Numbered from the stretch's first letter, positions 25,974-36,956 are shown. The stretch: 64,000 bases of DNA from Duganella sp. CF402 (GCF_900109645.1 NZ_FOBG01000002.1:620001-684000), one strand, 5' to 3'. Numbers and translations are program-made. The notes: generated by a model from the sequence alone, not told the origin.

Positions 25974-26861
25974 ATGACGACGATGTCCGTGGTACCTGCA
26001 AACAACCATGCTCTGGGACTCGGGTTCAGTGGCAACCTGGGCAACCTGGACGCCTACATCTCGGCCGTCAATCGCCTGCCGATGCTGACGCACGACGAAG
26101 AAATCTCGCTGGCCAAGCGCCTCAAGGAACAAGCCGACCTGGGCGCCGCCCAGCAGCTGGTGATGTCCCACCTGCGTCTGGTGGTATCGATCGCGCGCGG
26201 CTACCTCGGCTACGGCCTGCCGCACGGCGACCTGATCCAGGAAGGCAATATCGGCCTGATGAAGGCAGTCAAGCGTTTCGACCCGGATCAGGGCGTGCGC
26301 CTGGTGTCCTACGCCATGCACTGGATCAAGGCCGAGATGCACGAATACATCCTGAAGAACTGGCGCCTGGTCAAAGTGGCCACCACCAAGGCCCAGCGCA
26401 AGCTGTTCTTCAACCTGCGCAGCCACAAAACCGGCCTGGACGCCATGACGCCGGCCCAGATCGACCAGCTGGCCAAGACGCTGGACGTCAAGCGCGAGGA
26501 AGTGATCGAGATGGAAACCCGCCTGAGCGGTCGCGACATCGCGCTGGAATCGCCAACCGACGATGAAGACGACAAGTTCGCGCCGATCGCTTACCTGTCG
26601 TCCGACGCCACCGAGCCGACCCGCGTGCTGGAAGCCGAACAGGTGACCCGTCTGCAATCGGAAGGCCTGGAAGAAGCGCTGGGCAAGCTGGACGCCCGCT
26701 CGCGCCGCATCATCGAAGCGCGCTGGCTGGCCAACGACGACGGCTCGGGCGCCACGCTGCACACGCTGGCTGAAGAGTTCGGCGTATCGGCCGAGCGCAT
26801 CCGCCAGATCGAAGTGGCTGCACTGAAGAAAATGAAGGGCGCGCTGGCCGCTTACGTGTAA
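25974..26861 (+). CDS. rpoH: Heat-shock sigma factor RpoH (sigma-32)
   Basis: RpoH directs RNA polymerase to heat-shock promoters (chaperones, proteases). The 295-residue protein has region 2 (LVVSIARGYLGYGLPHGDLIQEGNIGLMKAVKRFDP, split by the -10 recognition helix YAMHWIKAEMHEYI), the RpoH-specific box QRKLFFNLRSHK used by the DnaK/FtsH control loop, and region 4 with an HTH ending IRQIEVAALKKMK. The ATG at 25974 follows GAAGGA at a good distance; upstream in-frame TTG 25881 would include the promoter and CIRCE site, so it is rejected. Confidence 0.97.
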   Translation: MTTMSVVPANNHALGLGFSGNLGNLDAYISAVNRLPMLTHDEEISLAKRLKEQADLGAAQQLVMSHLRLVVSIARGYLGYGLPHGDLIQEGNIGLMKAVKRFDPDQGVRLVSYAMHWIKAEMHEYILKNWRLVKVATTKAQRKLFFNLRSHKTGLDAMTPAQIDQLAKTLDVKREEVIEMETRLSGRDIALESPTDDEDDKFAPIAYLSSDATEPTRVLEAEQVTRLQSEGLEEALGKLDARSRRIIEARWLANDDGSGATLHTLAEEFGVSAERIRQIEVAALKKMKGALAAYV

Positions 26862-26880
26862 GCCTCCCCGCTCTCCCCGG

Positions 26881-26915
26881 AATGCCGCCGGCTCGCGCCG
26901 CGCGGCATTTTTTTT
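26881..26915 (+). terminator. Intrinsic terminator of rpoH
   Basis: AATGCCGC (26881-26888) pairs with GCGGCATT (26902-26909) and is followed by an eight-base T run (26908-26915). It lies 19 bases after the rpoH stop. Confidence 0.9.
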
Positions 26916-27015
26916 CGCCCATCCTTTGACATGGCGCTGCCCCACGCGTGCGTTCGTGCGCCGCGCTCGTGGTCTTTTTGTTAAGCTTGCCAACAAAGGA
27001 TGCAGGAGACCCCTC

Positions 27016-27534
27016 ATGAAAACAACCATCTTGCGGCAGTTCATCGTGCTGCCCATGCTGGCGGCCGTCATGGCCGCGCTGCATGCGTGCGGCAGCACCG
27101 GCGGCAACAGCGGCAATAGCGGCGGCAACAACGCCAGCCGCAGCGCCACGCCGGCGCCGTTCAGTCAGACTTATGTGCTGCGCCAGGGCGGCAGCGTCGT
27201 CATCACGCCGGCTATTGCAGCGGGACGCAGCGCCAGCATGGCCAGCGCCGCGCCGGTGGTGCGGCTCGAGCGCGTCAACGACAGCCGCTGCCGCACCGGC
27301 GCCGTGTGCGTCTGGGCTGGCTACATCAGCTTCAGCTTCACTGTGCAGCAGCCGGATGGCAGCGCCAGCAACTTCGTCCTGTCCGACAACATGCCCAACG
27401 GTTCGCCGAATGCCACACGTGACGGCCTCAACTTCGCGCTGACCGGCTTCACGCCTCAGCAAGTGCCGGGGAAAAACGATTCGGCGCCGGATTATCAGGT
27501 AAGCTTAAAGGTGAGCAACATTAACTCACCTTGA
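27016..27534 (+). CDS. Putative lipoprotein of unknown function
   Basis: The 172-residue product starts with a basic n-region and hydrophobic core and ends its signal at LHAC (Cys 22 region), a lipobox. A Gly/Ser/Asn-rich linker follows (GSTGGNSGNSGGNN). The folded part resembles a beta-rich domain with a DSRCRTGAVCVWAGY segment in which two Cys could pair. The start at 27016 has GGAG upstream; an earlier frame extension lacks a signal peptide. The gene stops four bases into the ggt region and may share its transcript. Function unknown. Confidence 0.75.
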   Translation: MKTTILRQFIVLPMLAAVMAALHACGSTGGNSGNSGGNNASRSATPAPFSQTYVLRQGGSVVITPAIAAGRSASMASAAPVVRLERVNDSRCRTGAVCVWAGYISFSFTVQQPDGSASNFVLSDNMPNGSPNATRDGLNFALTGFTPQQVPGKNDSAPDYQVSLKVSNINSP

Positions 27535-27545
27535 ACCTTGCCCAC

Positions 27546-29276
27546 ATGAGCATTCTCGTCCGTCCCGCCCGCACCGTTCTGATTTCCTCCATCGTTCTCA
27601 CACTGGCCCTGCCGGCCGCCGCCAAGACACCGGTGGCCACCGGCACCGGCGGCGCCGTCGCCACCATCAGCGAACCGGCCTCGCAAGCGGCCATCGCCAT
27701 CCTCAACAAGGGCGGCAACGCGGTCGATGCGGCCGTCGCGGCGGCGGCGACGCTGGGCGTGACCGATCCGTTCAGCTGCGGCATCGGCGGCGGCGGCTTC
27801 ATGGTGATCTACCTGGCCAAGGACAAGCGCGTGGTCACCATCGACCACCGCGAAACCGCGCCGGCCAGCTTCACGCCGAGCGTGTTCCTGAAGGACGGCA
27901 AGGAGATGGATTTCGACACCGTGGTCGCCAGCGGCCGCTCGGTCGGCGTGCCGGGCACGGTGCGCGGCTGGCATGAAGCGCTGGACCGCTACGGCTCCAT
28001 GTCATTCAAGCAGGTGCTGGCGCCGGCCATCGACGTGGCCAGCAAGGGCTTCAAGGTCAACGACAACTTCAATCATCTGGTGCAGGAGAACGAAGCCAAG
28101 TTCGCGCAGTTCCCCGCCACCGCCGCGCTGTATCTGCGCAACGGCAAAGCCATACCGGCCGGGAGCACGCTGCGCAATCCCGATCTCGCCAAGGCCTACC
28201 GCGCGCTGGCAGCCGGCGGCGCGAAAGCCTTCTACAGCGGGCCGATGGCGCGCGCGATGGTCGATGCCGTCAACGCCAACAGCGGCAGCATGACGCTGGC
28301 CGACCTGGCCAACTACGAAGCGCGCCTGCGCCAGCCGGTGCACAGCACTTATCGCGGCTACGATTTGTACGGCATGCCGTTGCCAAGCAGCGGCGGCGTG
28401 GCGGTCGCCGAAGCACTCAACATCCTGGAAGGCTATGACCTCAAGTCGCTGCCGCGCGCGAAAGCGGAACACCTGTATCTTGAAGCCAGCCGCCTCGCCT
28501 TCGCCGACCGCAACGCCTATCTGGCCGATCCTGAATTTGTCGACGCGCCGGTGGCCGGCCTGCTAAACAAGGACTACGCCGCGCGCCGCCGTGAACTGAT
28601 CAATCCCGAACAGGCCAGCGCGCATGCGCCGGCCGGCGATCCGTATCCATTCCAGAACGACGTGAGCGTGCCGCTGCGCCCCAACGCCAACAAGCTGATT
28701 GCGGAAGGCGCGCACACCACTCACCTCACCGTGTCCGACAAGGACGGCAACATCGTGTCCTACACCTACACCATCGAGTCATGGGGCGGCAGCGGTATCG
28801 TGGTGCCGGGCTATGGCTTCCTGCTGAATAACGAGATGACCGACTTCGATTTCAGCGGCCCTGCGCCCAACGTGCCGGAAGCGGGCAAGCGTCCGCGCAG
28901 CAGCATGTCGCCGACTATCGCCTTCAAGAACGGCAAGCCGGCGTTCTCGATCGGCAGCCCTGGCGGCGCGACCATCATCACCACCGTGCTGCAAACCATC
29001 TTCAACTACGTGGACCTCGGCATGTCGATGCCGGATGCGGTGAACGCGCCGCGCCTGTCCGAACGCAATGGCATGGAGACCGATGTGGAGCCAGGTTTCA
29101 TCGGCAGCACACAAGCGCAGGCGCTGGAAAAAACCGGTCAGCACTGGAGCAAGAAGCCGGAAGAAATCGGCGCCGCCAATGCGCTGGTATTCAATCCCGA
29201 CGGCACCGTGACCGCAGTCAGCGAAGGCCATCGCCACGGCGTCGGCAGCGCGCTGGTGCAAAAGAGCGCGCACTAA
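27546..29276 (+). CDS. ggt: Gamma-glutamyltransferase
   Basis: GGT cleaves or transfers the gamma-glutamyl group of glutathione in the periplasm. The 576-residue precursor has a signal peptide ending LPAAA, the N-terminal GGNAVDAAVAAA region, and TTHLTVSDKDG beginning at Thr391, the nucleophile and autocleavage point that separates the two subunits. PRSSMSPTI and GSPGG segments line the active site in this family. The ATG at 27546 is preferred over a TTG at 27531 because it sits directly before the basic signal-peptide start. Confidence 0.94.
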   Translation: MSILVRPARTVLISSIVLTLALPAAAKTPVATGTGGAVATISEPASQAAIAILNKGGNAVDAAVAAAATLGVTDPFSCGIGGGGFMVIYLAKDKRVVTIDHRETAPASFTPSVFLKDGKEMDFDTVVASGRSVGVPGTVRGWHEALDRYGSMSFKQVLAPAIDVASKGFKVNDNFNHLVQENEAKFAQFPATAALYLRNGKAIPAGSTLRNPDLAKAYRALAAGGAKAFYSGPMARAMVDAVNANSGSMTLADLANYEARLRQPVHSTYRGYDLYGMPLPSSGGVAVAEALNILEGYDLKSLPRAKAEHLYLEASRLAFADRNAYLADPEFVDAPVAGLLNKDYAARRRELINPEQASAHAPAGDPYPFQNDVSVPLRPNANKLIAEGAHTTHLTVSDKDGNIVSYTYTIESWGGSGIVVPGYGFLLNNEMTDFDFSGPAPNVPEAGKRPRSSMSPTIAFKNGKPAFSIGSPGGATIITTVLQTIFNYVDLGMSMPDAVNAPRLSERNGMETDVEPGFIGSTQAQALEKTGQHWSKKPEEIGAANALVFNPDGTVTAVSEGHRHGVGSALVQKSAH

Positions 29277-29344
29277 GGTTTGATTAAGAAAATACTCACA
29301 AGATGAGTGTCGGCCATACGCGCCACACTCACTAGGGAGATAAC

Positions 29345-30022
29345 ATGAAAAACTGGGTACGCGCCAATAAAGGCTTCCTGCTGTTCCTGATGCTGTTCGG
29401 GATCTTCCGCACCGCAGTCGCCGACTGGAATCCGATCCCCTCCGCCTCGATGCATCCCAACCTGCTCGAAGGCGACGTGGTGTTCGTCAACCGCCTGGCA
29501 TACAACGTCAAAGTGCCGCTGACCGACATTGTCATCAGCCCGACCGGCGAACCGCAGCGCGGCGACATCGTCACCTTCTCCTCGCCAGTGAACGGCACGC
29601 GCCTGATCAAGCGCGTGATCGCCCTGCCCGGCGACCGCGTTGAAATGCGCAACGAACAGCTCATCATCAACGGCCAGCCGGCCGGCTACAGCACCGCCAG
29701 CCACGCCACCGAAAATATCAAAGGCATCGGTGAGCTGGCCGCCGTGCGCGTGGACGAATCGCTCGGTGATCGCAGCCACGCCATCCAGTTCATCCCGCAG
29801 ATCAACGCACGCCGCAATTTCGACGCGCTCGTGGTGCCGCCCGGCCAGTACATGATGTTGGGTGATAACCGCGACAACAGCGAAGACTCGCGCTACATCG
29901 GCCTGGTGCCGCGCGCCCTGCTGATCGGCCGCGCCGAGCGCGTGCTGGCCTCGGCCGACATCACCGGCAGCTGGATGCCGCGAGCAGAACGCTTCGGCAT
30001 GAGCCTCTATCCAAAGCAGTAA
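29345..30022 (+). CDS. lepB: Signal peptidase I
   Basis: LepB removes signal peptides from exported proteins at the periplasmic face of the inner membrane. The 225-residue protein has one N-terminal helix, the nucleophile Ser35 in PSASMHPN, the general-base Lys89 in RLIKRVIALPGD, and the box GDNRDNSEDSRY. It is shorter than E. coli LepB and lacks the second helix and large insertion. It is not next to lepA/rnc, so it may be an extra copy beside a housekeeping lepB elsewhere. Confidence 0.92.
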   Translation: MKNWVRANKGFLLFLMLFGIFRTAVADWNPIPSASMHPNLLEGDVVFVNRLAYNVKVPLTDIVISPTGEPQRGDIVTFSSPVNGTRLIKRVIALPGDRVEMRNEQLIINGQPAGYSTASHATENIKGIGELAAVRVDESLGDRSHAIQFIPQINARRNFDALVVPPGQYMMLGDNRDNSEDSRYIGLVPRALLIGRAERVLASADITGSWMPRAERFGMSLYPKQ

Positions 30023-30091
30023 GCAAAGCAGTAACCGCCGCGCCGGCGGTGTTATGATGCATAGTAAATTCATAACATTGCCGGTGCTTTC

Positions 30092-30828
<737 letters not shown>

Positions 30829-30832
<4 letters not shown>

Positions 30833-33156
30833 GCCCGGCAAGCACCATCTGGCTGATGACGCGCATGCGGCTGGCTCGCCAGCGCAATATGCTGGCCAAT
30901 AACCTGTTCCGCTCCTTCCGCAAAAAGCCGCGCGATGCCACACCGGGCAAACGCAGCAACCTGTGGATCCTCACGCTGGTGATGGGATTGCTGATGACCT
31001 TCTCGTTCACTGCCATGTCGAACAACGTGATGATGAACATGCAGTGCCACCTCGCCCCTGCCAGCACCTGCCGCTACGTCGACAAGCATGGGGCCCAACA
31101 AATCAGGATGGAAGTGGCAATAGGAGAATTGTCAGCCGCGCCATTCGCCGCGCCGCTGATGCACGGCTTGACGATGGAAGTCTCCATCCTGCTGTTCCTG
31201 GCGGTGCTGATGCCGCTCGGGAGCAAGGAGATGGCGCAGCCGGACTGGGATCTCGAATGGCTGGTGACCATGCCAGTCGAACGCAGCACGCTGCTATGGG
31301 GGCGTGTGCTGGAGCGCAGCGCCAGCAACAGCAGCGGATGGCTGGCATTGGCGCCGCCTCTCGGTGTGATGGCGTGGTACTCAGGCCACACATGGACCGC
31401 TCTACCGGTGGCAGTGCTTGCCGCCGCCGTGCTGCTGCCGCTGGCGGCGCTGCTGCAAACGCTGGCCGACACCGGCCTGCGCATGTGGCTCCCCGCTTCA
31501 CAGCTGCGCAACCTGCAGGCGGTGACCGGGCTACTCAACCTGCCGCTGATCTACTTCGTCATGGCGCTCGGCATGCCGCAGGCCGCCGGTTTCGCGATGG
31601 ACTGGGCGCGCGCCTTTCCATCATGGGCCAGTTGGACGCCACCGGGCTTGGTGGTGCAAGCGATACAAGCGCAGGACCTGCCGCAATTTATCGCGCACGC
31701 CGCGCTGCTGCTGGCGGAAATCGCGCTGCTGATGTGGGCCGGCATGACGCTGCTGCGACACCAGTTGCGTCACGGCGTGGTGAATTCCGGTTCGCGTGAA
31801 AGCGTGCGCCGCGCAGCACCGGCAGCAGCGACGACGCCCGGCCTGCGCGCATGGCTGTCGCCCATCAAGCGCCGCGAACTTCGGCTGCTGAGCCGCGACC
31901 GCAACTTCCTGTTCCAGACCTTGCTGCTGCCGATCATCGTGGTCGGCAGCCAGATCGTCTTCAACGGCAAGCTGAATAGCCTTTCGGAGCTGGGCCAACA
32001 TCACACACTGGCCGCCGCCATCGCCTTCGGCCTTGGCGTCTACGTGCTGATGCTGTCGGCCTTCCAGACACTGAACAACGAAGGCCATGTCCTATGGCTG
32101 CTGTACACCGTGCCGCGCCCGATCGAAAGCGTGTTGAAGGAAAAGGCGCAGCTGTGGGGAGTGCTGACCATGATCTATCCGGCCGTGGTGCTGGGCCTCA
32201 CCGCCTGGTACAGCACCCACTTCGAATGGAGCATGCTGGTGCTGGTGCTGACCGTGGCCGCCGGCATTCCGATCTACTCCATGATCGCCGTCTCGCTGGG
32301 CGTATTCGCCTGCGACCCGCAGGCGGTGGACGTGCGCACCCGCGTGCGCCCCACCTATGTCTACCTCTACATGCTGCTGGCCAGCTTCTACACCTGGTCC
32401 ATCTACAGCAACGTGTGGTCGCAAAAACTGGTGGTGCTGGTACTGACCGCATCGATGGCGCTGGCCTTATGGCAGAAAGCGCGCGATTCCCTGCCCTACC
32501 TGCTGGATCCTGCCGCCGCGCCGCCGGCGCGCGTCTCCACCGCCGACGGCTTGATCGCCGCCACCGCCTTCTTTATCGTGCAAGGCATCACGCTGCTGCT
32601 CTTCGACAAAGTAAACATGCAAGCCATCGCCATCGCCTTTGCCGTGGCGGGGCTGACGGTCTATGGCTTGATGCGGCTGGTGTACTGGCGCAGCAAGGCA
32701 GCTGGCGTGCCAGCCATCGTGCGCGGCATGGACTGGGGCGTGTCACTGCGCAGCGCCGCCGTCGCAGCGGCTGTAGCCTGCCTGGTCGGCATAGCCTACA
32801 TGAGCATCATCCGACACACCGCAGCGTGGCAGGAAATCGCCCAAGCCGCAGCGACAGCCAAGGGCTCGCGCATCTGGATCCTGGCGCTGGCCGTGATCGC
32901 CGCGCCGCTGTGCGAAGAATTCATATTCCGAGGCCTGATCTACGGCGGCCTGCGCCGCTCGATGAACGCCCTGCCGGCGATGGCAATGAGCGCAGCCATC
33001 TTCGCGGTAGTCCATCCACCGCTGTCGATGCTGCCGGTATTCGTCCTGGGCCTGTGCGCCGCATGGACCTATGAGCGCAGCAAAACCCTGCTGGCACCGA
33101 TGCTGGTCCACGCGGTATATAACGCGGTTATCCTTGGCCTCCGGCCTTGGCAATAA
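30829..33156 (+). CDS. ABC-2-type permease fused to a CPBP intramembrane protease
   Basis: The 775-residue protein has a long N-terminal region of about twelve membrane helices resembling NatB/ABC-2 permeases (residues 1-640) and a C-terminal CPBP (Abi/Rce1-like) domain. The latter shows the glutamate motif EEFIFRG (Glu694-Glu695), FAVVHPP with a conserved His near 728 and HAVYNAV near 761, the expected catalytic set. Its stop lies 29 bases inside the 3' end of the opposing RidA gene. Coupling of an exporter and a membrane protease in one chain suggests export with processing of a hydrophobic peptide, which is inference. Confidence 0.88.
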
Positions 33157-33526
33157 CCTTGATCTCGAAATCGAAACCCGCCAGCCAGGTGACGCCGACA
33201 GCAGTGATATTCGGATACGGCGCGCTGCCCCAGAACTCGGGCACCACGGCCCAGATACGCTCGAAGCGGCTGTGCGGGTCGACCATAAAGACGGTGACAT
33301 CAACCACCTCTTCAAAGCTGCTGCCGGCCGCCGCCAGAATTTCGTTCAGGTTGCGGAAAGCCAGGCGCACCTGCTGCTCCAGCTCCGGCTCGGGCGATCC
33401 GTCAGGCAGGCTGCCGACCTGCCCGGACACGAATAAAAAGCCGTTGGATCGGATAGCCGGCGAATACTTGTAACGCTCATAAAGATCCTGGCGGCCAGGT
33501 GGAAAAACAACGTCGCGTGCAGTCAT
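33128..33526 (-). CDS. RidA/YjgF-family protein
   Basis: RidA proteins hydrolyse reactive enamines/imines; this subgroup is also found as an accessory enzyme in catabolic clusters. The 132-residue product shows SNGFLFVSGQVGSLPDG, the central AFRNLNEILAAAGSSFEEVVDVTVF and the terminal segment FWGSAPYPNITAVGVTWLA, in which the Arg that binds carboxylate in canonical RidA is not visible. ATG at 33524-33526 is chosen for its GAGGAG ribosome site. It is divergent from a LysR regulator, its likely controller. Confidence 0.88.
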   Translation of the reverse strand: MTARDVVFPPGRQDLYERYKYSPAIRSNGFLFVSGQVGSLPDGSPEPELEQQVRLAFRNLNEILAAAGSSFEEVVDVTVFMVDPHSRFERIWAVVPEFWGSAPYPNITAVGVTWLAGFDFEIKVIAKAGGQG

Positions 33527-33630
33527 GATGAACTCCTCGTTAAGTGATGACGAGACTTTAGCCACTGGCTGCAGCGCGATAAACACGCAAGTCGTACAAT
33601 GACTGTTTGGCGATCCCAAACAATCATCCT

Positions 33631-34521
33631 ATGGACCGATTCGACACCCTGCTGGCCTTCGTGCGCGTGGTGGAAGCAGGCAGCTTCACCAAGGCTGCGC
33701 AAACGCTCCACATGAGCAAGACCACCGTATCGCAGCTAGTGCAGCAGTTGGAAGCGCGGCTACAGGTCAAGCTCCTTCACCGCACCACGCGGCAGGTCAG
33801 GGTAACGCCCGAGGGCGCGGCGTATTACGACCGCGTGGTACGCGTGCTGGGCGATCTCGAAGATGCCGATAACGATCTGACGGACGAACTGGCAGCGCCA
33901 CGCGGGCGATTGCGCATCGATGTGCCAAGTCCATTCGCGCGCCTCATCCTCATGCCCGCGCTGCCGGACTTCCACCGGCGCTATCCCGACATACAGATCG
34001 ACATGGGCGTCAGCGACCGCAATATCGATGTCATCGGCGAGAACGTGGACTGCGTGGTGCGTGGCGGCGAGATTACCGTGCCATCGCTGGTGGCAAAGCG
34101 CATTGGCGATTTGAAGCTGGGTCTCTTTGCGGCACCGGACTACCTGCGTCGCGAAGGAACACCTTCGCATCCGGCGGAGATAAAGCAGATAGTCGGCTTT
34201 CTGCTCTCCAGCAGCGGCAATGTGCGTGCCGCAAAGATGCGCCGTGGTGGAGAGGAATCGGTAGCGGTCAGCGCCCGCTACATCGTCGCCGCCGACGATG
34301 GCAACGCCTATCTGGCGGCAGGGCTGGCCGGGATGGGGGTACTCTGGCTGCCGCATTACATGGCGCAGCCGCATGCGGCGCGCGGGGAACTCACGCCGCT
34401 GCTGGAGGACTGGACGATAGACCCTATGCCCATGTACCTCGCCTATCCACAAAACCGCCACATCAGCGCCAAACTGCGCGCCTTCATGGCTTGGATAGAC
34501 GAGTTGATGGCAAAAATTTAG
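33631..34521 (+). CDS. LysR-family transcriptional regulator
   Basis: The 296-residue protein has an N-terminal winged HTH (FTKAAQTLHMSKTTVSQLVQQLEARL, split across residues 20-50) and a two-lobe effector-binding domain from about residue 90. It belongs to the subgroup close to AaeR/DmlR-type regulators. Placement back to back with the RidA gene, with about 100 bases between, suggests control of that gene. Its stop overlaps the udh stop by 4 bases tail to tail. Confidence 0.92.
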   Translation: MDRFDTLLAFVRVVEAGSFTKAAQTLHMSKTTVSQLVQQLEARLQVKLLHRTTRQVRVTPEGAAYYDRVVRVLGDLEDADNDLTDELAAPRGRLRIDVPSPFARLILMPALPDFHRRYPDIQIDMGVSDRNIDVIGENVDCVVRGGEITVPSLVAKRIGDLKLGLFAAPDYLRREGTPSHPAEIKQIVGFLLSSSGNVRAAKMRRGGEESVAVSARYIVAADDGNAYLAAGLAGMGVLWLPHYMAQPHAARGELTPLLEDWTIDPMPMYLAYPQNRHISAKLRAFMAWIDELMAKI

Positions 34522-35324
34522 TCCTTGTAGCGCACCTCGGCCAGCGCGAAGCCGCCGCCGTGGTAGGTGACGGAGGCGTTGCGGTCCGGGTAGTCGCCGC
34601 TGTCGGGGAACTTGGCGTCAAATTGCGATGAGCTGTCTTTCGGCTTGTAGCCGATGTGCGACGCTTTGCTGTTGTCCCACCACGCCACGTCGTTGTTCGA
34701 CATGCCGAACAGGATGGTGAAGCCGACCCGCGTCGCGAACAAGGAGCGGCGCAGCGCTTCTTCCAGATCGTCGTAGCTCAGCCACGTGACCATCATGCGG
34801 CGGTCCACCGGTTCCGGGAACGAGGAGCCGATGCGCAGGCACACGGTTTCCAAACCAGTGCGGTCCCAGTAGTAGCTGGCCAGCTGTTCGCCGAAGCATT
34901 TGCTCACGCCGTAGAACGAATCCGGACGGGTTGGCGCAGTCGCATCGATGTAGTCAGTGTTGCGGTAGAAACCCACGGTGTGGTTCGAGCTGGCGAAGAT
35001 GATGCGCTTTACGCCCTTTTTGTGCGCGGCCTCGTACAGATTGGCCGTGCCCAGAATATTCGCCTGCATGATGTTCTCGAAGGTGTTCTCGGTCGAGATA
35101 CCGCCGAAGTGCAGCACCGCGTCCACACCTTCCATCATCTTCATCACGGCCGCTTTGTCAGCCAGGTCGCACTGCACGATCTCTTCGCCTTCGCGCGCCT
35201 CGCCCATGTCGGCGATATCGGACAGCACCACCACATCGGCCCAAGGCTTGATGCGGTCGCGCAGGATCTTACCCAGGCCGCCGGCGGCGCCGGTCAGCAG
35301 CAATCGTTTGAATGGTTTTGCCAT
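34518..35324 (-). CDS. udh: Uronate dehydrogenase
   Basis: Udh oxidises D-galacturonate or D-glucuronate with NAD+ to the aldarolactone, the first step of the oxidative uronate pathway. The 268-residue SDR protein has a Rossmann start (LLLTGAAGGLGKILRD), CDLADKAAV, HFGGISTENTFENI, the ASSNHTVGFY segment and the catalytic pair in YGVSKCFGEQLA, plus NDVAWWDNS typical of Udh. It is 20 bases downstream of garD in the same operon, divergent from a GntR regulator with palindromic operators between. Confidence 0.95.
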   Translation of the reverse strand: MAKPFKRLLLTGAAGGLGKILRDRIKPWADVVVLSDIADMGEAREGEEIVQCDLADKAAVMKMMEGVDAVLHFGGISTENTFENIMQANILGTANLYEAAHKKGVKRIIFASSNHTVGFYRNTDYIDATAPTRPDSFYGVSKCFGEQLASYYWDRTGLETVCLRIGSSFPEPVDRRMMVTWLSYDDLEEALRRSLFATRVGFTILFGMSNNDVAWWDNSKASHIGYKPKDSSSQFDAKFPDSGDYPDRNASVTYHGGGFALAEVRYKD

Positions 35325-35344
35325 GTTCGTGTCTCGCTTGATTA

Positions 35345-36907
35345 TCAGGTCACTGGGGCCGGGTTGAACAGCACCAGTGCGTTATGCAGTTTCCATTTTT
35401 CGGCATAGGTCTCGCGGCCGCTGGCCACGTCGAGCAGCAGCTGGAACATCTCCCAGCCCACTTCCGCAATCGTGGCTTCGCCGCTGGCGATGCGGCCGGC
35501 GTTGATGTCCATCAGGTCGTGCCAGCGATTGGCAAGATCGTTGCGCGTGGCGACTTTAATCACCGGCACTTCGGCCAGGCCGTACGGCGTGCCGCGACCC
35601 GTGGTGAAGATGTGCAGGTTCATGCCGGCCGCCACTTGCAGCGTGCCGCAAATGAAATCGCTGGCTGGGGTGGCGGCGTAGATCAGGCCTTTCTGCGTCA
35701 GCTTGTCGCCCGGCGACAGCACGCCCGAAATCGGCGCACTGCCCGACTTCACGATCGACCCCATCGCCTTTTCGACGATGTTGGACAGGCCGCCCTTCTT
35801 GTTGCCCGGCGTGGTGTTGGCGCTGCGGTCTACGCCGCCGCGCTTGAGGTATTCGTCGTACCACGCCATCTCGCGGATCATGGCCTCGGCCACTTCCGGC
35901 GTGGTGGCGCGCGAAGTCAGTTGGTCGATGCCGTCGCGGACTTCGGTCACTTCCGAGAACATGACGGTGGCACCGGCGCGCACCAGCAGGTCGGTGGCAA
36001 AGCCGACCGCCGGATTGGCGGTGACGCCGGAGAAGGCATCGCTGCCGCCGCACTGCACGCCCACCACCAGCTCCGAGGCCGGCACGGTTTCGCGCTGGCG
36101 CTTGTTCAGTTCCGCCAGATTGGTTTCGGCCTGCTTCATGATCGATTCGATCATCGACATGAAGCCGACGTGCTGCGCGTCCTGCAGGCATACGAGGCCC
36201 GGATCGGCGCCGCCGGCGTTCTGGATCGGGATCGAGCCTTTCGGGAACAGGCGCGTCGGCTGCAGCTTCTCGCAACCGAGGCTGACCACCATTGCCTGTC
36301 CGCCGAAGTTAGGGTTCAACGCGATATTGCGAATGGTGCGGATCGGGATATTCGCGCCCGGCGCATCGATCGCCACGCCGCAGCCGTAAGTGTGCTCCAG
36401 TCCCACCACGTCGTCGACGTTGGGGTACTTCGGCAGCAGTTCATTCTTGATGCGCTGGACCGCAAAGTCCACCACGCCGGACACGCACTGCACGGTGGTG
36501 GTAATGGCCAGGATGTTGCGCGTGCCGACGCTGCCATCCGGATTGCGGAAGCCCTGGAAGGTGTAGCCTTCCAGCGGCTCCATCGGCGGCGGCTTGACGG
36601 TGGCAATCGGCAGGCCATCCAGCTCGCGCGCGGCCGGCATCTCGACATTGTGCTCGGCCAGCCAGCTGCCGGCCGGCAGGTCCTTGGACGCAAAGCCGAT
36701 GGTGACGTTGTAGCGGATGACCTTATCGCCCTTGGCCAGGTCGCGCAGCGCCACCTTGTGGCCTTGCGGGACCGCTTCCAGCAGCGTCAAGCCGTTGGGG
36801 AACACGGCGCCGGCCGGCAGGCCGCCATCGTTGACGACAATCGCCACATTATCGTTATCGTGCATGAGGATGTAGCGCGGGCTGTTGGCGCTGGACGGAG
36901 TGGTCAT
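35345..36907 (-). CDS. garD: Galactarate dehydratase (UxaA/GarD family)
   Basis: GarD removes water from galactarate (meso-galactaric acid) to give 5-dehydro-4-deoxyglucarate. The 520-residue protein matches the E. coli GarD layout: an N-terminal SAF-like domain (HDNDNVAIVVNDGGLPAG, PQGHKVAL), then GYTFQGFRNPDGSVGTRN, LEHTYGCGVAIDAP and VVSLGCEKLQPTR. The Cys and His residues in these motifs are the metal ligands known in the family. Altronate dehydratase is the alternative, but GarD fits the length and the Udh/KdgD context. Confidence 0.93.
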   Translation of the reverse strand: MTTPSSANSPRYILMHDNDNVAIVVNDGGLPAGAVFPNGLTLLEAVPQGHKVALRDLAKGDKVIRYNVTIGFASKDLPAGSWLAEHNVEMPAARELDGLPIATVKPPPMEPLEGYTFQGFRNPDGSVGTRNILAITTTVQCVSGVVDFAVQRIKNELLPKYPNVDDVVGLEHTYGCGVAIDAPGANIPIRTIRNIALNPNFGGQAMVVSLGCEKLQPTRLFPKGSIPIQNAGGADPGLVCLQDAQHVGFMSMIESIMKQAETNLAELNKRQRETVPASELVVGVQCGGSDAFSGVTANPAVGFATDLLVRAGATVMFSEVTEVRDGIDQLTSRATTPEVAEAMIREMAWYDEYLKRGGVDRSANTTPGNKKGGLSNIVEKAMGSIVKSGSAPISGVLSPGDKLTQKGLIYAATPASDFICGTLQVAAGMNLHIFTTGRGTPYGLAEVPVIKVATRNDLANRWHDLMDINAGRIASGEATIAEVGWEMFQLLLDVASGRETYAEKWKLHNALVLFNPAPVT

Positions 36908-36939
36908 CTGGCTTTCCTACGTTGTTTTTTGGTCTCGAA

Positions 36940-36956
36940 AAGTGGTCTGACCACTT
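36940..36956. promoter_or_regulatory. Operator 1 for FadR-type GntR regulator (garD side)
   Basis: AAGTGGTCTGACCACTT is a perfect 17-base palindrome, 33 bases upstream of the garD start. Its core TGGTCTGACCA fits the TGGTNNNACCA pattern of FadR-subfamily regulators such as ExuR/UxuR. A half-site (TTGGTC) lies at 36929. Confidence 0.82.
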
